Source of the DNA: Clarkia xantiana subsp. parviflora
Lineage: Eukaryota; Streptophyta; Magnoliopsida; Myrtales; Onagraceae
Length of the DNA: 64,000 bases
Reading direction: 5' to 3'
Assembly (NCBI GenBank): GCA_036873135.1
Contig: JAPTYO010000015.1
Location: forward strand, 5,230,839-5,294,838
Shown here: in pieces, positions 1 through 9,210 of the stretch
Numbering within the stretch: the first letter of the stretch is position 1
How the letters are laid out: each line of letters opens with the position of its first letter
The notes under the pieces: model-generated
The model's input: the letters and a program-made list of their open reading frames with translations, nothing else
Database searches by the model: none
Told to the model about the DNA's origin: nothing
Made by a program: the position numbers and the translations under genes

Positions 1-358
1 AAACTATATTATATATATATATATATATTAATGGAGGAATTAGATGTGGGTTTGAGTTTAGGGTGTAACTTAAGGCAGCATAGCACTCACTCTGTCACGG
101 TCAAATGCAGAAAGAAGATTATAGTGATGATGAAGTGGAAGACAAGAAAAAGAAATGTGGCGTTTCAAGAAGCTATATATAGCCGGGGCCTCAATTTTAA
201 ACTCATCAATTTAACAGTAAGCTGGTAATTTATTAAAATGGAAACAACATCAACCTTCCACACTCACAACCACATATTCTACTTCCACTTCCACACTTGT
301 TGAATGAGTAGCATTTGAAAGCATATATATATATATATATATCAATGTATAATATAAT
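1..358 (+). other. Flanking DNA outside the retrotransposon nest, promoter-like
   Basis: This stretch lies outside the outer boundary of the Ogre-like LTR at 359 and matches none of the elements in the window. It starts and ends with (TA)n tracts (about 10-29 and 323-342). Between them are a TATA box (174-181), a C/T-A rich presumed start region near 205, and an ATG at 238 in the context AAAATGGAA that opens a 21-codon frame ending at TGA 301-303. The layout resembles the 5' end of a plant pol II gene whose body was displaced by the insertion. The short frame resembles no family I know, so the gene is a guess. It could equally be intergenic DNA or an older unrecognised element. Confidence 0.35.
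174..181 (+). promoter_or_regulatory. Candidate TATA box in flanking DNA
   Basis: TATATATA followed by a GC-rich CCGGGGCC and a CTCA-type possible start about 30 bases downstream, then a leader of about 35 bases to an ATG at 238. It lies in AT-rich DNA, so chance is a real alternative. Confidence 0.3.
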
Positions 359-615
359 TATCGGACCTAACTCTAATCTAAGGCGAATACACGTTTTGAA
401 AACGTGCAAATTTGAAAGAGTCGCACTAGTTAATTAAGGTTAACTAGAATCATAAATTATCTAAGTGAATAACGAATTAAACACCTAGGTATAAAATCGG
501 TCTACGATCAGAAATTCGAGTTCGGGGGTTCTATTATGAATTAAAAATATAATTTTTAACTACGGCATTTCAGTATTCAATTCACTTAATTTGCCAATTT
601 TATTGTTAATTAATA
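359..615 (-). mobile_element. Ogre-like element, 3' LTR, outer fragment
   Basis: This segment is the same sequence, with scattered substitutions, as 62932-63185 next to the primer-binding site at the other end of the window. Both run through a shared block with ACCTAACTCTAA, AACGAATTAAACACCTAGG and ATTGTTAATTAATA. On the minus strand it is the 3' end of the 3' LTR, so 359 is the outer edge of the element; the terminal CA has decayed to TA. At 610-615 the LTR stops inside TTAATA and joins the middle of a copia LTR. About 790 bases of LTR present at 63186-63978 are missing here; the LTR resumes at 30317. Confidence 0.8.
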
Positions 616-1020
616 GCATGGTTCGGCCGAATGTTGTCCCACATCAGTTGGAGTGGACTTTTGTCCACTCCACCAATCCTATATATAGGTGACTCACCTA
701 AGGGGTTTATTCATTCATTAAGAATAAGAAGTACCTCCATTGAGGAAATTGCGAGAAACCCTCTCACCCCTTAGTAGTGATTTTCGGTGCACATCTTAGT
801 CCGAGGTTTTGTTGTCGAGCTTTGTTGTGGAGCTTACACCGCGTAGGACTTTTTCTTACGAAGAACTTGTACGTGGTTCCGACCGGAGGATCAGAACTCC
901 CTCCACGACGTGCTTGGGCAGGAAAGCTAAAAGGTATATGTACACTATTCCGCTGCGTAGTTAAATTACTTGCACGTACACGTTTAGCATTCCGTAGTAT
1001 TACGTCCCTGTAATCCAACA
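610..1020 (+). mobile_element. Copia-1 5' LTR, truncated at its left end
   Basis: This matches the right-hand two thirds of the complete copia LTRs at 48036-48611 and 54583-55156 and of copia-1's own 3' LTR (8226-8458 plus 29967-30316). The first 160 or so bases of the LTR are absent: the sequence begins at TTAATAGCATGG, directly joined to the Ogre-like LTR. A TATA box is at 680-687. The LTR ends in TAATCCAACA immediately before the primer-binding site. The left target duplication was lost with the missing piece. Confidence 0.85.
680..687 (+). promoter_or_regulatory. TATA box of copia-1 5' LTR
   Basis: TATATATA inside CCAATCCTATATATAGG. The same context is kept in the copia-2 LTRs at 48255-48262 and 54802-54809 and in copia-1's 3' LTR near 8445, which supports it as the LTR promoter. 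Confidence 0.6.
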
Positions 1021-1035
1021 GTGGTATCTGAGAAT
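1021..1035 (+). other. Copia-1 primer-binding site, mutated
   Basis: GTGGTATCTGAG directly follows the LTR. The usual copia site is TGGTATCAGAGC, complementary to the 3' end of initiator tRNA-Met; one base differs here. Copia-2 keeps the canonical form at 48613-48623. Confidence 0.75.
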
Positions 1036-1642
1036 GGTTAGGAGTTCTTAAATTTTTGATAAACTGATGTTCTTGAGTTTTGAAAAATCCGAAATTTTCA
1101 TGTTCATGAACACCATGAGTAATCCGAAATATTTATGTAAATTTCATGTGTTTGATCTTTAAAAACATAAAATTTTAAACATTTACATGTTTTATAGATC
1201 AAAACCGAATTTTATGTTCGAATTTAAGTTTGATGTTCATGATCTTCAAGAAAACCATGAGTTTTATCAAGAACACATTTGGGATTCATGATCAAGTTAG
1301 GGTTTGATCTTAAAATTTGACAACTTTTCCAACTTTGCATGTTTGTGCCGAAAACCCTAGGGGTATTCTAGGTAAAAAAAATAATTTTCTTGGTCACCAA
1401 GTTTTAAAAATTTCGGCCACACTAATTAGAGATATAGTTTGCCATTTTTAAATTTTATTAATAGGTAACTATATATCTATAAGTTGGAAATAAGGATAGG
1501 TTCATTATATAATATTGTAAAAGATATTAACTATCAATATATATAGTTAAAGATAGGGTTTATATATATTGATAGATTTAGTTGCTATAAAAGATTAAGA
1601 AAATATATAGTCTACATATTTTTTTCCCTAAAGATATATTTG

Positions 1643-1707
<65 letters not shown>

Positions 1708-3072
1708 CCGGATATTTTATGTATATATATCTATTGTTGATTGATTTACATCTTATAGATAGAATATTGACAATATTTATATATACATTTAAATATGTCG
1801 AATTATATATATATATTAGCAATATTGGAAATTATTTTAAATAATTAATATTTCTTGGTGGCTAAGTTAAGTTTTTAGTGGACTTTAAAACCCTACTTAG
1901 CCCACAAGACATATTTCGGCCGAACCCTAGGGTTTATGGGCCGGTCCAATTGCTAAACCGGAACGGATAAAACTAATCTGGGTTTTCTTAATCGGGCCGA
2001 CCTAGTCGTGTCGGGTCGGACCGTAGTAACTAAATTGAACCTAACCTAACTGGTTTTGAGTGATAAACCGAACCACAATCTTATTTTATTGAACCGTTTC
2101 GGACCAAACCGGATTTTTAAAATCGGACCGACTTAAACCGGATTTTAAATTGGACCAGACCAGAATTTTTAAATTTCTCGGAAATTTTTAAATGTTCAAT
2201 AAAATAGGATGTCAAATTTAAAATCCAAAATGTTTTCGAACTTTAAATTTAGCCTAAACAGTGCTCTTAGGGTTTACGTTTAACACGTTTTTCGGTTAAA
2301 ACCCTAATACCCTAGTTTCGATTATGGGGATGGATCTCGGATATGCATGTTTTTGGAACTGGATTAAATTAGTGGGCTGATTTGCAATTGTTTACTTTCT
2401 GCTACATATATATTAGAACTGTCGTCTTGACTCAGTCAAGCTAGCTGGATATTAATTGCGAGCATTGAGCTCTGGGATTTAAATATATGTATTGCCCAAT
2501 AGGATAGACATGCTATGCATATTGAAAGTGCCTAGAATCCATGTCTAGAAATGTCGCATAATTGATTGTAAGCATGAATTGCAAAACAACCCCTAATATT
2601 TTCAAACATTTTTAAAACTGAAAATTCCAGTCGCCAATTATGCATGATTTGTGCGGATGTTGCATGTTTTGACACTTATGCTAGGATGTTCAAGAATAGA
2701 AAGCATGTGATAATTTACTTTACGTAGAATTATATATTCTAGGAACATTAGACGCATGACGCGTAAGCATGTATTGGTTTGTTCGATTTTTTATAGCATA
2801 ACATGATATTATGCATGCGTAAAATATCGGATAATTCCTTTTAAAATTATAAGGGCCTTGGGAAAGCCAAGATCGGGTATACTTGTTTGAAAATTCTCGT
2901 TCCGGTAATTTGCAATATAATGACCGTTTTCAAAAGACAGATCTATTGGATTGAAGACGACGATAGTATGAATTCTTTCACGACACCCCCTTCCCTCGGT
3001 TTACTGACAGTCGGTTTGGTTTAGTGACTGAAAGATCACTATTTTTCGTATTCCATCCTAATAGGTAATCCG
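1036..3072 (+). mobile_element. Copia-1 untranslated leader
   Basis: About 2 kb of AT-rich non-coding sequence between the primer-binding site and the gag remnant. It contains a long (TA)n tract (about 1650-1698) and a stretch rich in AACCGG/CCGGTT words (about 1930-2165). Both features recur at the same place in copia-2 (49250-49400; 49530-49760) and copia-3 (32520-32660; 32755-33030). No open frame with protein similarity is seen. Confidence 0.7.
1650..1698. repeat. (TA)n microsatellite in copia-1 leader
   Basis: An almost uninterrupted TA dinucleotide run of about 48 bases. Related tracts of different length occupy the same leader position in copia-2 and copia-3, so the tract is part of the element and varies in length. 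Confidence 0.9.
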
Positions 3073-3795
3073 ATGTTTGCAATTCTGTCAAAATGTTGTT
3101 GTCTTCCTAACTTGCATGAAACATATGTGTTAGTTTTGATGGCTGGGTCGGTACGCTTTTATAAACCGTGCAATTTGGATGGTATGGATTACGAGGCATG
3201 GAGTGAGATGGTGAGAGAACGTCTTATAGCATGTGACACACATATGTGTATCATGCCTATAAGAAACGAGATGTTGGTACAGCCGGACATCAACCTAATT
3301 CCCAATTGGGAATATAGGTTTGGGAGATAAGAAAGCATGCGGGGTGATATTGGCAGCCTTGGATAAAGAGGTTGCGGAGGAATTCACAATCAATTATTCA
3401 GCTCCTCAGCTTTGGTCTGTCCTTAAACTCCGTTTCGGAAGTGGAGAGGCAGCTGAAGCAAGACAGGTAATGATGGAGTATGATGATTTACTTTCAAACG
3501 ACACCAGCGTAAAACCTTGGTCTAACCAAAGGATCGAAAGGTCCAATTGGAGAAAATAATCAATATCGCACAGGGATATCCTATGTCATGGTTTGCTGAT
3601 GATTCTGGACTAGAATACTTAATAACGGTAATTAAGTACTCTATGTACTTATTCAGGGAAAGCAATCAAAGGAGACGGACATATTCCCCGGTGCACTATC
3701 GCAAGAGGAAAAAGGAAATAGCAGAGGAAATAGGAACAACTTGGTCCTTAAACGAGATCCGTAGTATGACAAATGCTACTGATTTCGTACCGTAA
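3073..3795 (+). pseudogene. Copia-1 gag remnant
   Basis: Broken frames carry a copia-type Gag: an N-terminal block with YEAWSEMVRERL (about 3190-3230), then CGVILAALDKEVAEEF and LWSVLKLRFGSG (about 3340-3440), the pattern of the UBN2/DUF4219-like Gag of Ty1/copia elements. The frame changes near 3325, where the two halves overlap, and again near 3545. No CCHC zinc knuckle is recognisable downstream. In an active element this protein would form the particle shell; here it cannot be made in one piece. The equivalent stretch of copia-2 (about 50690-51360) is even more decayed. Confidence 0.65.
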
Positions 3796-5640
3796 AAGGT
3801 ACGCCTCGTTTGTCACATATATGAAACCGTTAAACGTTTTATATCACTAAGTCTACTGATATGAGTCACTTGTGAATTCCTTTCAGGGATGCTTGGTGAA
3901 GATGGTTGGAGTTTTCCTTTTCAACTTTATTTTCCTTTACCTCTAAAAGCTTAATTCTGTATCTCATTACCGTACCAATGTCTATAAATTCTCTTACTAT
4001 CAATAAATGTTTGATATAAGTTAATTATGATTCAGAATTATTGAATAAAGTAGTAACCATTCGCTCCATGATATGGTCTACTTATCAAAATTAACCGGGC
4101 CAGTTAAACGGGCCCGATTCGAAACGAACAACTAATTTGAGATTCTTCCAATAAAACGGTTGAACCAGAAAACGTTCACTCACCTAATCAATCATCCATC
4201 GATTGCATAGTTCTAAAAGAGACCGACCAGAAAAATACATCCTTATTTGTTATGTACTCCATTAAAATGATAAAGATCCCAAAATAATATGCATGATAAA
4301 ACCGATTTTAAAATTCGAAGACTAAAACGATTTCGTAACCATGTTTTAAACCTGGTATGCGCGTGGCGCATGTCACCTCGAGAGACGGAAACATTGTTTT
4401 AAATTCCGAATTTAATGCTGGAGTATTTTAATGAATGCTAAATTTTCGTTTGTAATCCTTTGAATATAACTCATTGATAACTACTAAGATTATAAGTATG
4501 CTTCAAAGCTACTACAATCTAGTATGAACATCAACTATGGCATTAAAGCGAACGCTTAAATGCATAGCCCTTGAGGTAAATAAATCTCTGGATGAGTTCA
4601 ACAAACGAAAGGAAGAAGTCAGTAAAACGACTCTTCCACTATAAGCCTTGAACGAAAAGTTTGGCTAAAGCAATCATTTTATCAAATACTTCAAGCAACA
4701 TAGTTCAAAGTTACATAATGATGAAGTTCAACATTAATTACTCCTTCGGATGAAATTAAGTTGATTCACATTAATGTAACTCTATGTTCCAATACAATCG
4801 GTTGACACATCACCATAGCTAAAAGGATGTTACGGGTAAAACCTTATCATTAGCAGCATTACATTGCGCATTAAACAAGTATTTATTAAGAGTACGGTAT
4901 ACTCTTAAAGGAATACAAGTTTAAAATTAGCTAAGATTGATGGTATTGTGGTCGAACATGACGTGTTATAAATATTTGAGGATAAATTTCCTATGTTTTT
5001 GCAAAACGAACAGACATAGTACTGATCGAATCAATGAATGGTTAACGGAGATTATCAGGTCCCACTTACTTCGAGTGGGAGAATTGACACAGCATAAGTG
5101 ATTGATATGGTATATGATGATAGAAAAGTCTTCATAATAAATCCAGTGAGAGGGCTTACTCCCCCTCACATATAATCATCACTAAATACAAATGCGAATC
5201 AAGTCGGACCTGACAACCAAGAACGCTGAATTAATACAACTGCCCATTATTCCTAGTGGGAGGGAAAAACGACCAACTTGGTTCCTGATCCTAGTAATCA
5301 AGGAATACATCTCGGAGGTAAAATTCCGAGACCAAAAGGTCATCCTGAAATAGTTGTTGATTAGAGTTCAAGCACTGCCATTCTTCCTAGTGGGAGTGAT
5401 GCTCCGATAATAAGAATTATTCTTAGTGGGAGTAACAATCAGAACAGAGATGGGATTAACGAGACTAGACATGGTCTAGGGCAACGAACTTCTCACGAGA
5501 AGTTTCCTATCGAATAAGATGAGTTAAAAATCTTAACATTCATTCTCAAATCAGTGACGGCAGCAAAGCAAGGGAAGGACCTCAAAACGAGGGAATGGAG
5601 GATGAAATATGCCTATATAAGAACAAATTCGGTTATGGTC
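3796..5640 (+). mobile_element. Copia-1 degenerate internal region
   Basis: This is where protease and integrase should be. I find no conserved integrase or protease motif, only short frames with many stops. Phrases such as AGTGGGAG (about 5070, 5250, 5390) look like remnants of the linker region of copia polyproteins. The part 4440-4990 aligns well with copia-2 at 52010-52590, so both copies share the same decayed body. Confidence 0.5.
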
Positions 5641-7093
5641 CTTATTTGATTGATCTGCTAACCGCAGTACTAGAAAGTGAAAATTTAGAATTCATTACTG
5701 ATGGAAGGTTGAGTGGTTCAAAACTCAAATGATTGCGAATGGATATACCCAAATTCACGGAATGGACTTTGATGAAACAAACTCACCAACTGTGCGTTAC
5801 ACCACTGTTAGGGCCGCCCTTGCCCATGAATGCAAGCTTCAATCTCGAGCATGCATTAAATGGATATTAAGACCACACCTCTCCACGTAAACCTGGAGGA
5901 AGAGATCAATATGGAGCAGCCAGAGGGTTTTATTACTCCTGGCAAAGAACGTAAAGTTTGCAAACTCCAAAGATCTATTTACGGTCTTAAACAATCGTCT
6001 CGGTAATGGTATCGCAGATTCCACGAGGAAATCGTCGGAAACGGATTTGTGAATCTTCACGAGGATCCTTGCGTATACACTAAGACCTCTGGGTCTAAGT
6101 ATGTAATCATAACACTATACGTAGATGACATACTCATTGCTGCGAACGACGTGAGTTTCATGAACAAATCAAAGTCCTGGTTAGCGTCAGCATTTGAGAT
6201 GAAAGACATGGGAGAGGCCACGTATATCTTAGGCATTAAGATTGCCCGAGATCGGGCCGCCCGGACATTGTGTCTGTCTCAAGATTCTTATATCAACAAA
6301 CTGTTTAAAAGATTCATAATGCTCGATGCTAAACCCGTGGATACGCCGCTTGTGTTCGGGTGCGCGCTGTTAAAGCGTGATGGACCGAAAAACCAGCAGC
6401 AACGTGAACGGATGAAGGGGGCAGAGTACCTAAGCATGGTAGGGAGTCTTATGTACGTCATGCTATGTATTCGACCAGATATCTGTTACGCTGTGGGCCT
6501 AGTAGCAGGATTCCAGTCTGATCCTAGTTATCAACATCTAAAGGCAGTAAAACGAATTATAAGGTATCTGAAAGGTAATGCCGACTATGTTCGGTACTAT
6601 AAGGGCAGGCAAATCCAATTGACTGGTTATTGTGACGCCGACCACAGTGGCTATCCGGACGATCGTAAGTCCACCATATGAGGAGTTTTCCTCCTTGCTG
6701 ATGCTGCCATATCATGGGTAAGCAAGAAGCAATCATGTGTCGTACTTTCCATTATGGAATCAAAATTCGTTGCCCTTTCTAAAAACGCACAAGAAGCAGT
6801 CTGGCTGAAAGGGCTTCTTACTGCACTGATTGGCACTGGCAAAGAAGAGTAATCCCGTTAAGGTATATTCCGACAGTCAGGCAGCCATTGCAGCAGTTAA
6901 GAATCCAAAGTACCATAGTAGGACCAAACACATTGATGTGAAATACAATTATGCTAAATCTATTCTGGAAGACAACATAATCGCTTTAGAATATTTTTCC
7001 ACGAATAAAATGGTTGCAGATCCATTAACTCAGCCATTACGTGGAGAGATTTTTGAAAAGCACGTAAAACTGCTTGAACTACGTAGGGCTTAA
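5640..7093 (+). pseudogene. Copia-1 reverse transcriptase-RNase H remnant
   Basis: The 3' half of a Ty1/copia pol. In order: an RT fragment with MDFDETNSPTVRY (about 5762), a short gap where the MDVKTAFLNG region is damaged, QPEGFITPGKERKVCKLQ then YGLKQ (about 5920-6000) with an in-frame TAA at about 6005, the catalytic YVDD (about 6120), and the RNase H end with CDADHSG (about 6634), a frame break at 6680-6830, SDSQAAIAA, the KHIDVKY motif (about 6935) and ADPLT. The frame ends at a TAA at 7093. RT would copy the RNA and RNase H would degrade it. Stops and frameshifts make this copy inactive. Confidence 0.85.
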
Positions 7094-8213
7094 ATAAGTG
7101 ACTTGTATAAGAGATAACATTCTGACTTTTGAACTAATATTATTTCGATTGAATAAAAGAATCGCAAACTGAGTATATGATCTATCGACGTCATAATGAA
7201 ATATAACATCGAATTTTACGGTCTATAAACTAACTCGTAGGAAGAGGTAAAACTCTTCCACCAAAATTATGTCGAATGTGAACCATATCTCGTCACACAG
7301 GCATGGTCATCTTGTAAGGAGAGGGGGGCCTCTACCACAACAAGATTTGCTAAGAACCATGGGGATAAACCTGGGTAAACGAAACGATAACCTTGTCACG
7401 CTTAATGCATGACTTAATCTTCATTTTGTACATCGCAGTGTTGAACCCAGTCCATCATTAAAATCACATTCAGGGCCAGATGAAAGATTATGCGATAGCA
7501 TGATTGACATATCCCAATCCTGGCTAGTCCAAGTGTGCTATCGACGGGTGCTTCATACTGCGCGTGCCATGTTCGACAACGGGGTCATGCTCGGTTGTGC
7601 TAGCTAGAATCCTAGTGATTCAAAGGGCGCATACTTCTTCACCTTGAGCGTGTGATTGATCCCGGATGTCTTATGAAGAGGCATCCAAAGTATCCTCACG
7701 GACTCAGAACTTATACTGAAGGTCTAGCTCAATGTTCGCTTCCCGGCGTACGAGCGTAGAGCCAAAGAAAACGGCCAAGTGACCACGTCTTGGAAAGCGT
7801 TTGAGTTAGACTAACGGTATAAGCGATAGGGATGGTCAAGTTCACCTATGATTCACCGAATCTTCTGTTCACTAGGTGGCCGCCAACCGGATATTAGTTG
7901 AAGGTTGTGAACACTTGTAACGGATGCCCTGGAGAAGCATTCCTATGTGGAAAACTGGGCATTTGGAGAATTATCAGTTGAACAAAGATATAGTGCGGTA
8001 CTTATTTTATTTTAACAGGATTGATTTACGAAAGGGAATCAACGTTCTGCGGGCGCTACAATGCTCTTAACAGATGAGTAGTACGATGCCCGTCGTATCC
8101 GCCGGTCGCACGGCAAACCTTGTATGAACTATTCAGAGACGGAGACAAAGACTAAAGACTGAGATGTTGATGCTATTGGATAACTATATATTAACAGACA
8201 CCCTCCCATTCAG
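7094..8213 (+). mobile_element. Copia-1 3' untranslated region
   Basis: About 1.1 kb without coding signal between the end of RNase H and the polypurine tract. It aligns almost base for base with copia-2 at 53456-54570, so it belongs to the element and is better conserved than the coding part. Confidence 0.7.
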
Positions 8214-8225
8214 GCGAGTGGGAGC
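8214..8225 (+). other. Copia-1 polypurine tract
   Basis: GCGAGTGGGAGC directly before the LTR start TGTTAGC. The identical tract precedes the copia-2 3' LTR (54571-54582). It primes plus-strand DNA synthesis. Confidence 0.75.
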
Positions 8226-8458
8226 TGTTAGCATATGTTGACGTGGCGCCGTAATTGGTAGCCCGTTAATACTAAGGAAATTACCTAAGTTAATTAGGTA
8301 ATTGTCACATTAGGGTAATTGGGCCAAACCCTAACCCTAATTGACATGGGAGGCCCAAAATTGGGCCTTCCCCTTTAATAGCATGGTTCGGCCGAATGTT
8401 GTCCCACATTGGTTGGAGTGGACAAAAGTCCACTCCACCAATCCTATATATAGGGGAC
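8226..8458 (+). mobile_element. Copia-1 3' LTR, first part
   Basis: Begins TGTTAGCATATG and runs through the telobox-like AAACCCTAACCCTAA (8326-8340) and the TATA region, then is interrupted after GGGAC by the Tat element B. It resumes at 29967. Rejoining the halves restores the order seen in the copia-2 LTRs. Confidence 0.92.
8454..8458 (+). repeat. Target-site duplication GGGAC, left copy
   Basis: GGGAC immediately left of the first B LTR (TGATGGG). The same five bases follow the last B LTR at 29967-29971. This marks one insertion event for the whole three-LTR array. Confidence 0.92.
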
Positions 8459-8778
8459 TGATGGGTCCGACTAATAGCCGTCAGGCCCTTTAACGGTGAG
8501 GAAACGGCAAACAGGCCCACCAGGCCCAGAGTAAAGGTCAAGATGACCTAGGAGAAGGGTCCCGATGAAGAGAGTCCCGACGAAGCAAGGTCCCGACAGA
8601 GTCGGTCCCGACAGTGGAGCTGGAAGCTCCCGATGAGAAGCCTTTAAGTAGGCCCCAATGATGAATCACTGAGAATGATTGGCCCTGTCACGATGACGAG
8701 GGGCCCCGAGCGGTGACACAACGAGATAACTCTGGAGTCCCCGACGGGAGTCGGGACTCGTTATCAGAGGATAAAGCC

Positions 8779-8895
8779 AAGATATGCGGGGCGTGGCCGA
8801 GATATACGGAACGTGGTTAAGATACACGGATCGTGGCCGAGATACGTGGGGCATGGCTAAGATACGCGAGATCACGTACGAGATAAGCGGGATAC
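8779..8895 (+). repeat. 20-bp tandem repeats in U3 of element B
   Basis: Six degenerate units of about 20 bases, each starting AGATA(T/C) and carrying CGGGGCGTGGCC or a variant. They are repeated at the same place in LTR 2 and LTR 3. The position 60-170 bases upstream of the TATA box suggests a promoter or enhancer element; this is inference. Confidence 0.7.
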
Positions 8896-8945
8896 GGGCT
8901 AACCACCCCTAACGGTTCGCCAGGTACCTGAGGCATCTCTTTGCC

Positions 8946-8952
8946 TATAAAA
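8946..8952 (+). promoter_or_regulatory. TATA box of element B LTR 1
   Basis: TATAAAA in GCCTATAAAAGGGCAGG, repeated at 19345-19351 and 29756-29762 in the other two LTRs. It probably sets the start of the genomic RNA about 30 bases downstream. Confidence 0.7.
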
Positions 8953-9156
8953 GGGCAGGAGGTCACCTCAGATCACTTACGTTGAGTTGAATACACTTTG
9001 ATATCTGTTACTTGCCAGTCAGACGAAGTACTCATTTAAGCATCGGAGAGGGATTCTGGGTCACCGCCCGGTCTATCCCCTCTTGCAGGATTGCGTGGAG
9101 CAAAGGAGCTAGGATTGCCGTCAAGATCCGTACCGGAGTTCCACCGTGATCCAACA

Positions 9157-9175
9157 TTGGCGCCGTCTGTGGGAA
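9157..9175 (+). other. Element B primer-binding site, copy 1
   Basis: TTGGCGCCGTCTGTGGGAA follows the LTR end. The first nine bases (TGGCGCCGT) match the complement of the plant tRNA-Asp 3' end as used by Athila elements; the rest differs, so the primer tRNA is uncertain. The same site occurs in B copy 2 (19556) and, nearly the same, in D (37405). Confidence 0.75.
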
Positions 9176-9210
9176 TCAAACAAAAAGCTGATGTGCCTTC
9201 TACTCGATCG

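Larger units (their letters stand above)
8459..9156 (+). mobile_element. Element B, LTR 1 (698 bp)
   Basis: Starts TGATGGGTCC and ends CCAACA. It is nearly identical to LTR 2 (18858-19555, also 698 bp) and LTR 3 (29254-29966, 713 bp). The U3 part holds GTCCCGA-rich short repeats and a 20-bp minisatellite; TATAAAA is at 8946-8952. It is the promoter end of a Ty3/gypsy Tat-lineage element. Confidence 0.95.

Noticed and set aside
1628..1822. Minus-strand frame rich in Tyr and Ile
   Set aside because: Translation of a (TA)n microsatellite.
8326..8340. Interstitial telomere
   Set aside because: Only two telomere-like repeats, at a fixed place in the LTRs of several copia copies; kept as a telobox instead.
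9091..9210. Upstream extension of the B gag-pol frame before the ATG at 9211
   Set aside because: It begins inside the LTR at a TTG and crosses the primer-binding site, so it is unlikely to be translated.
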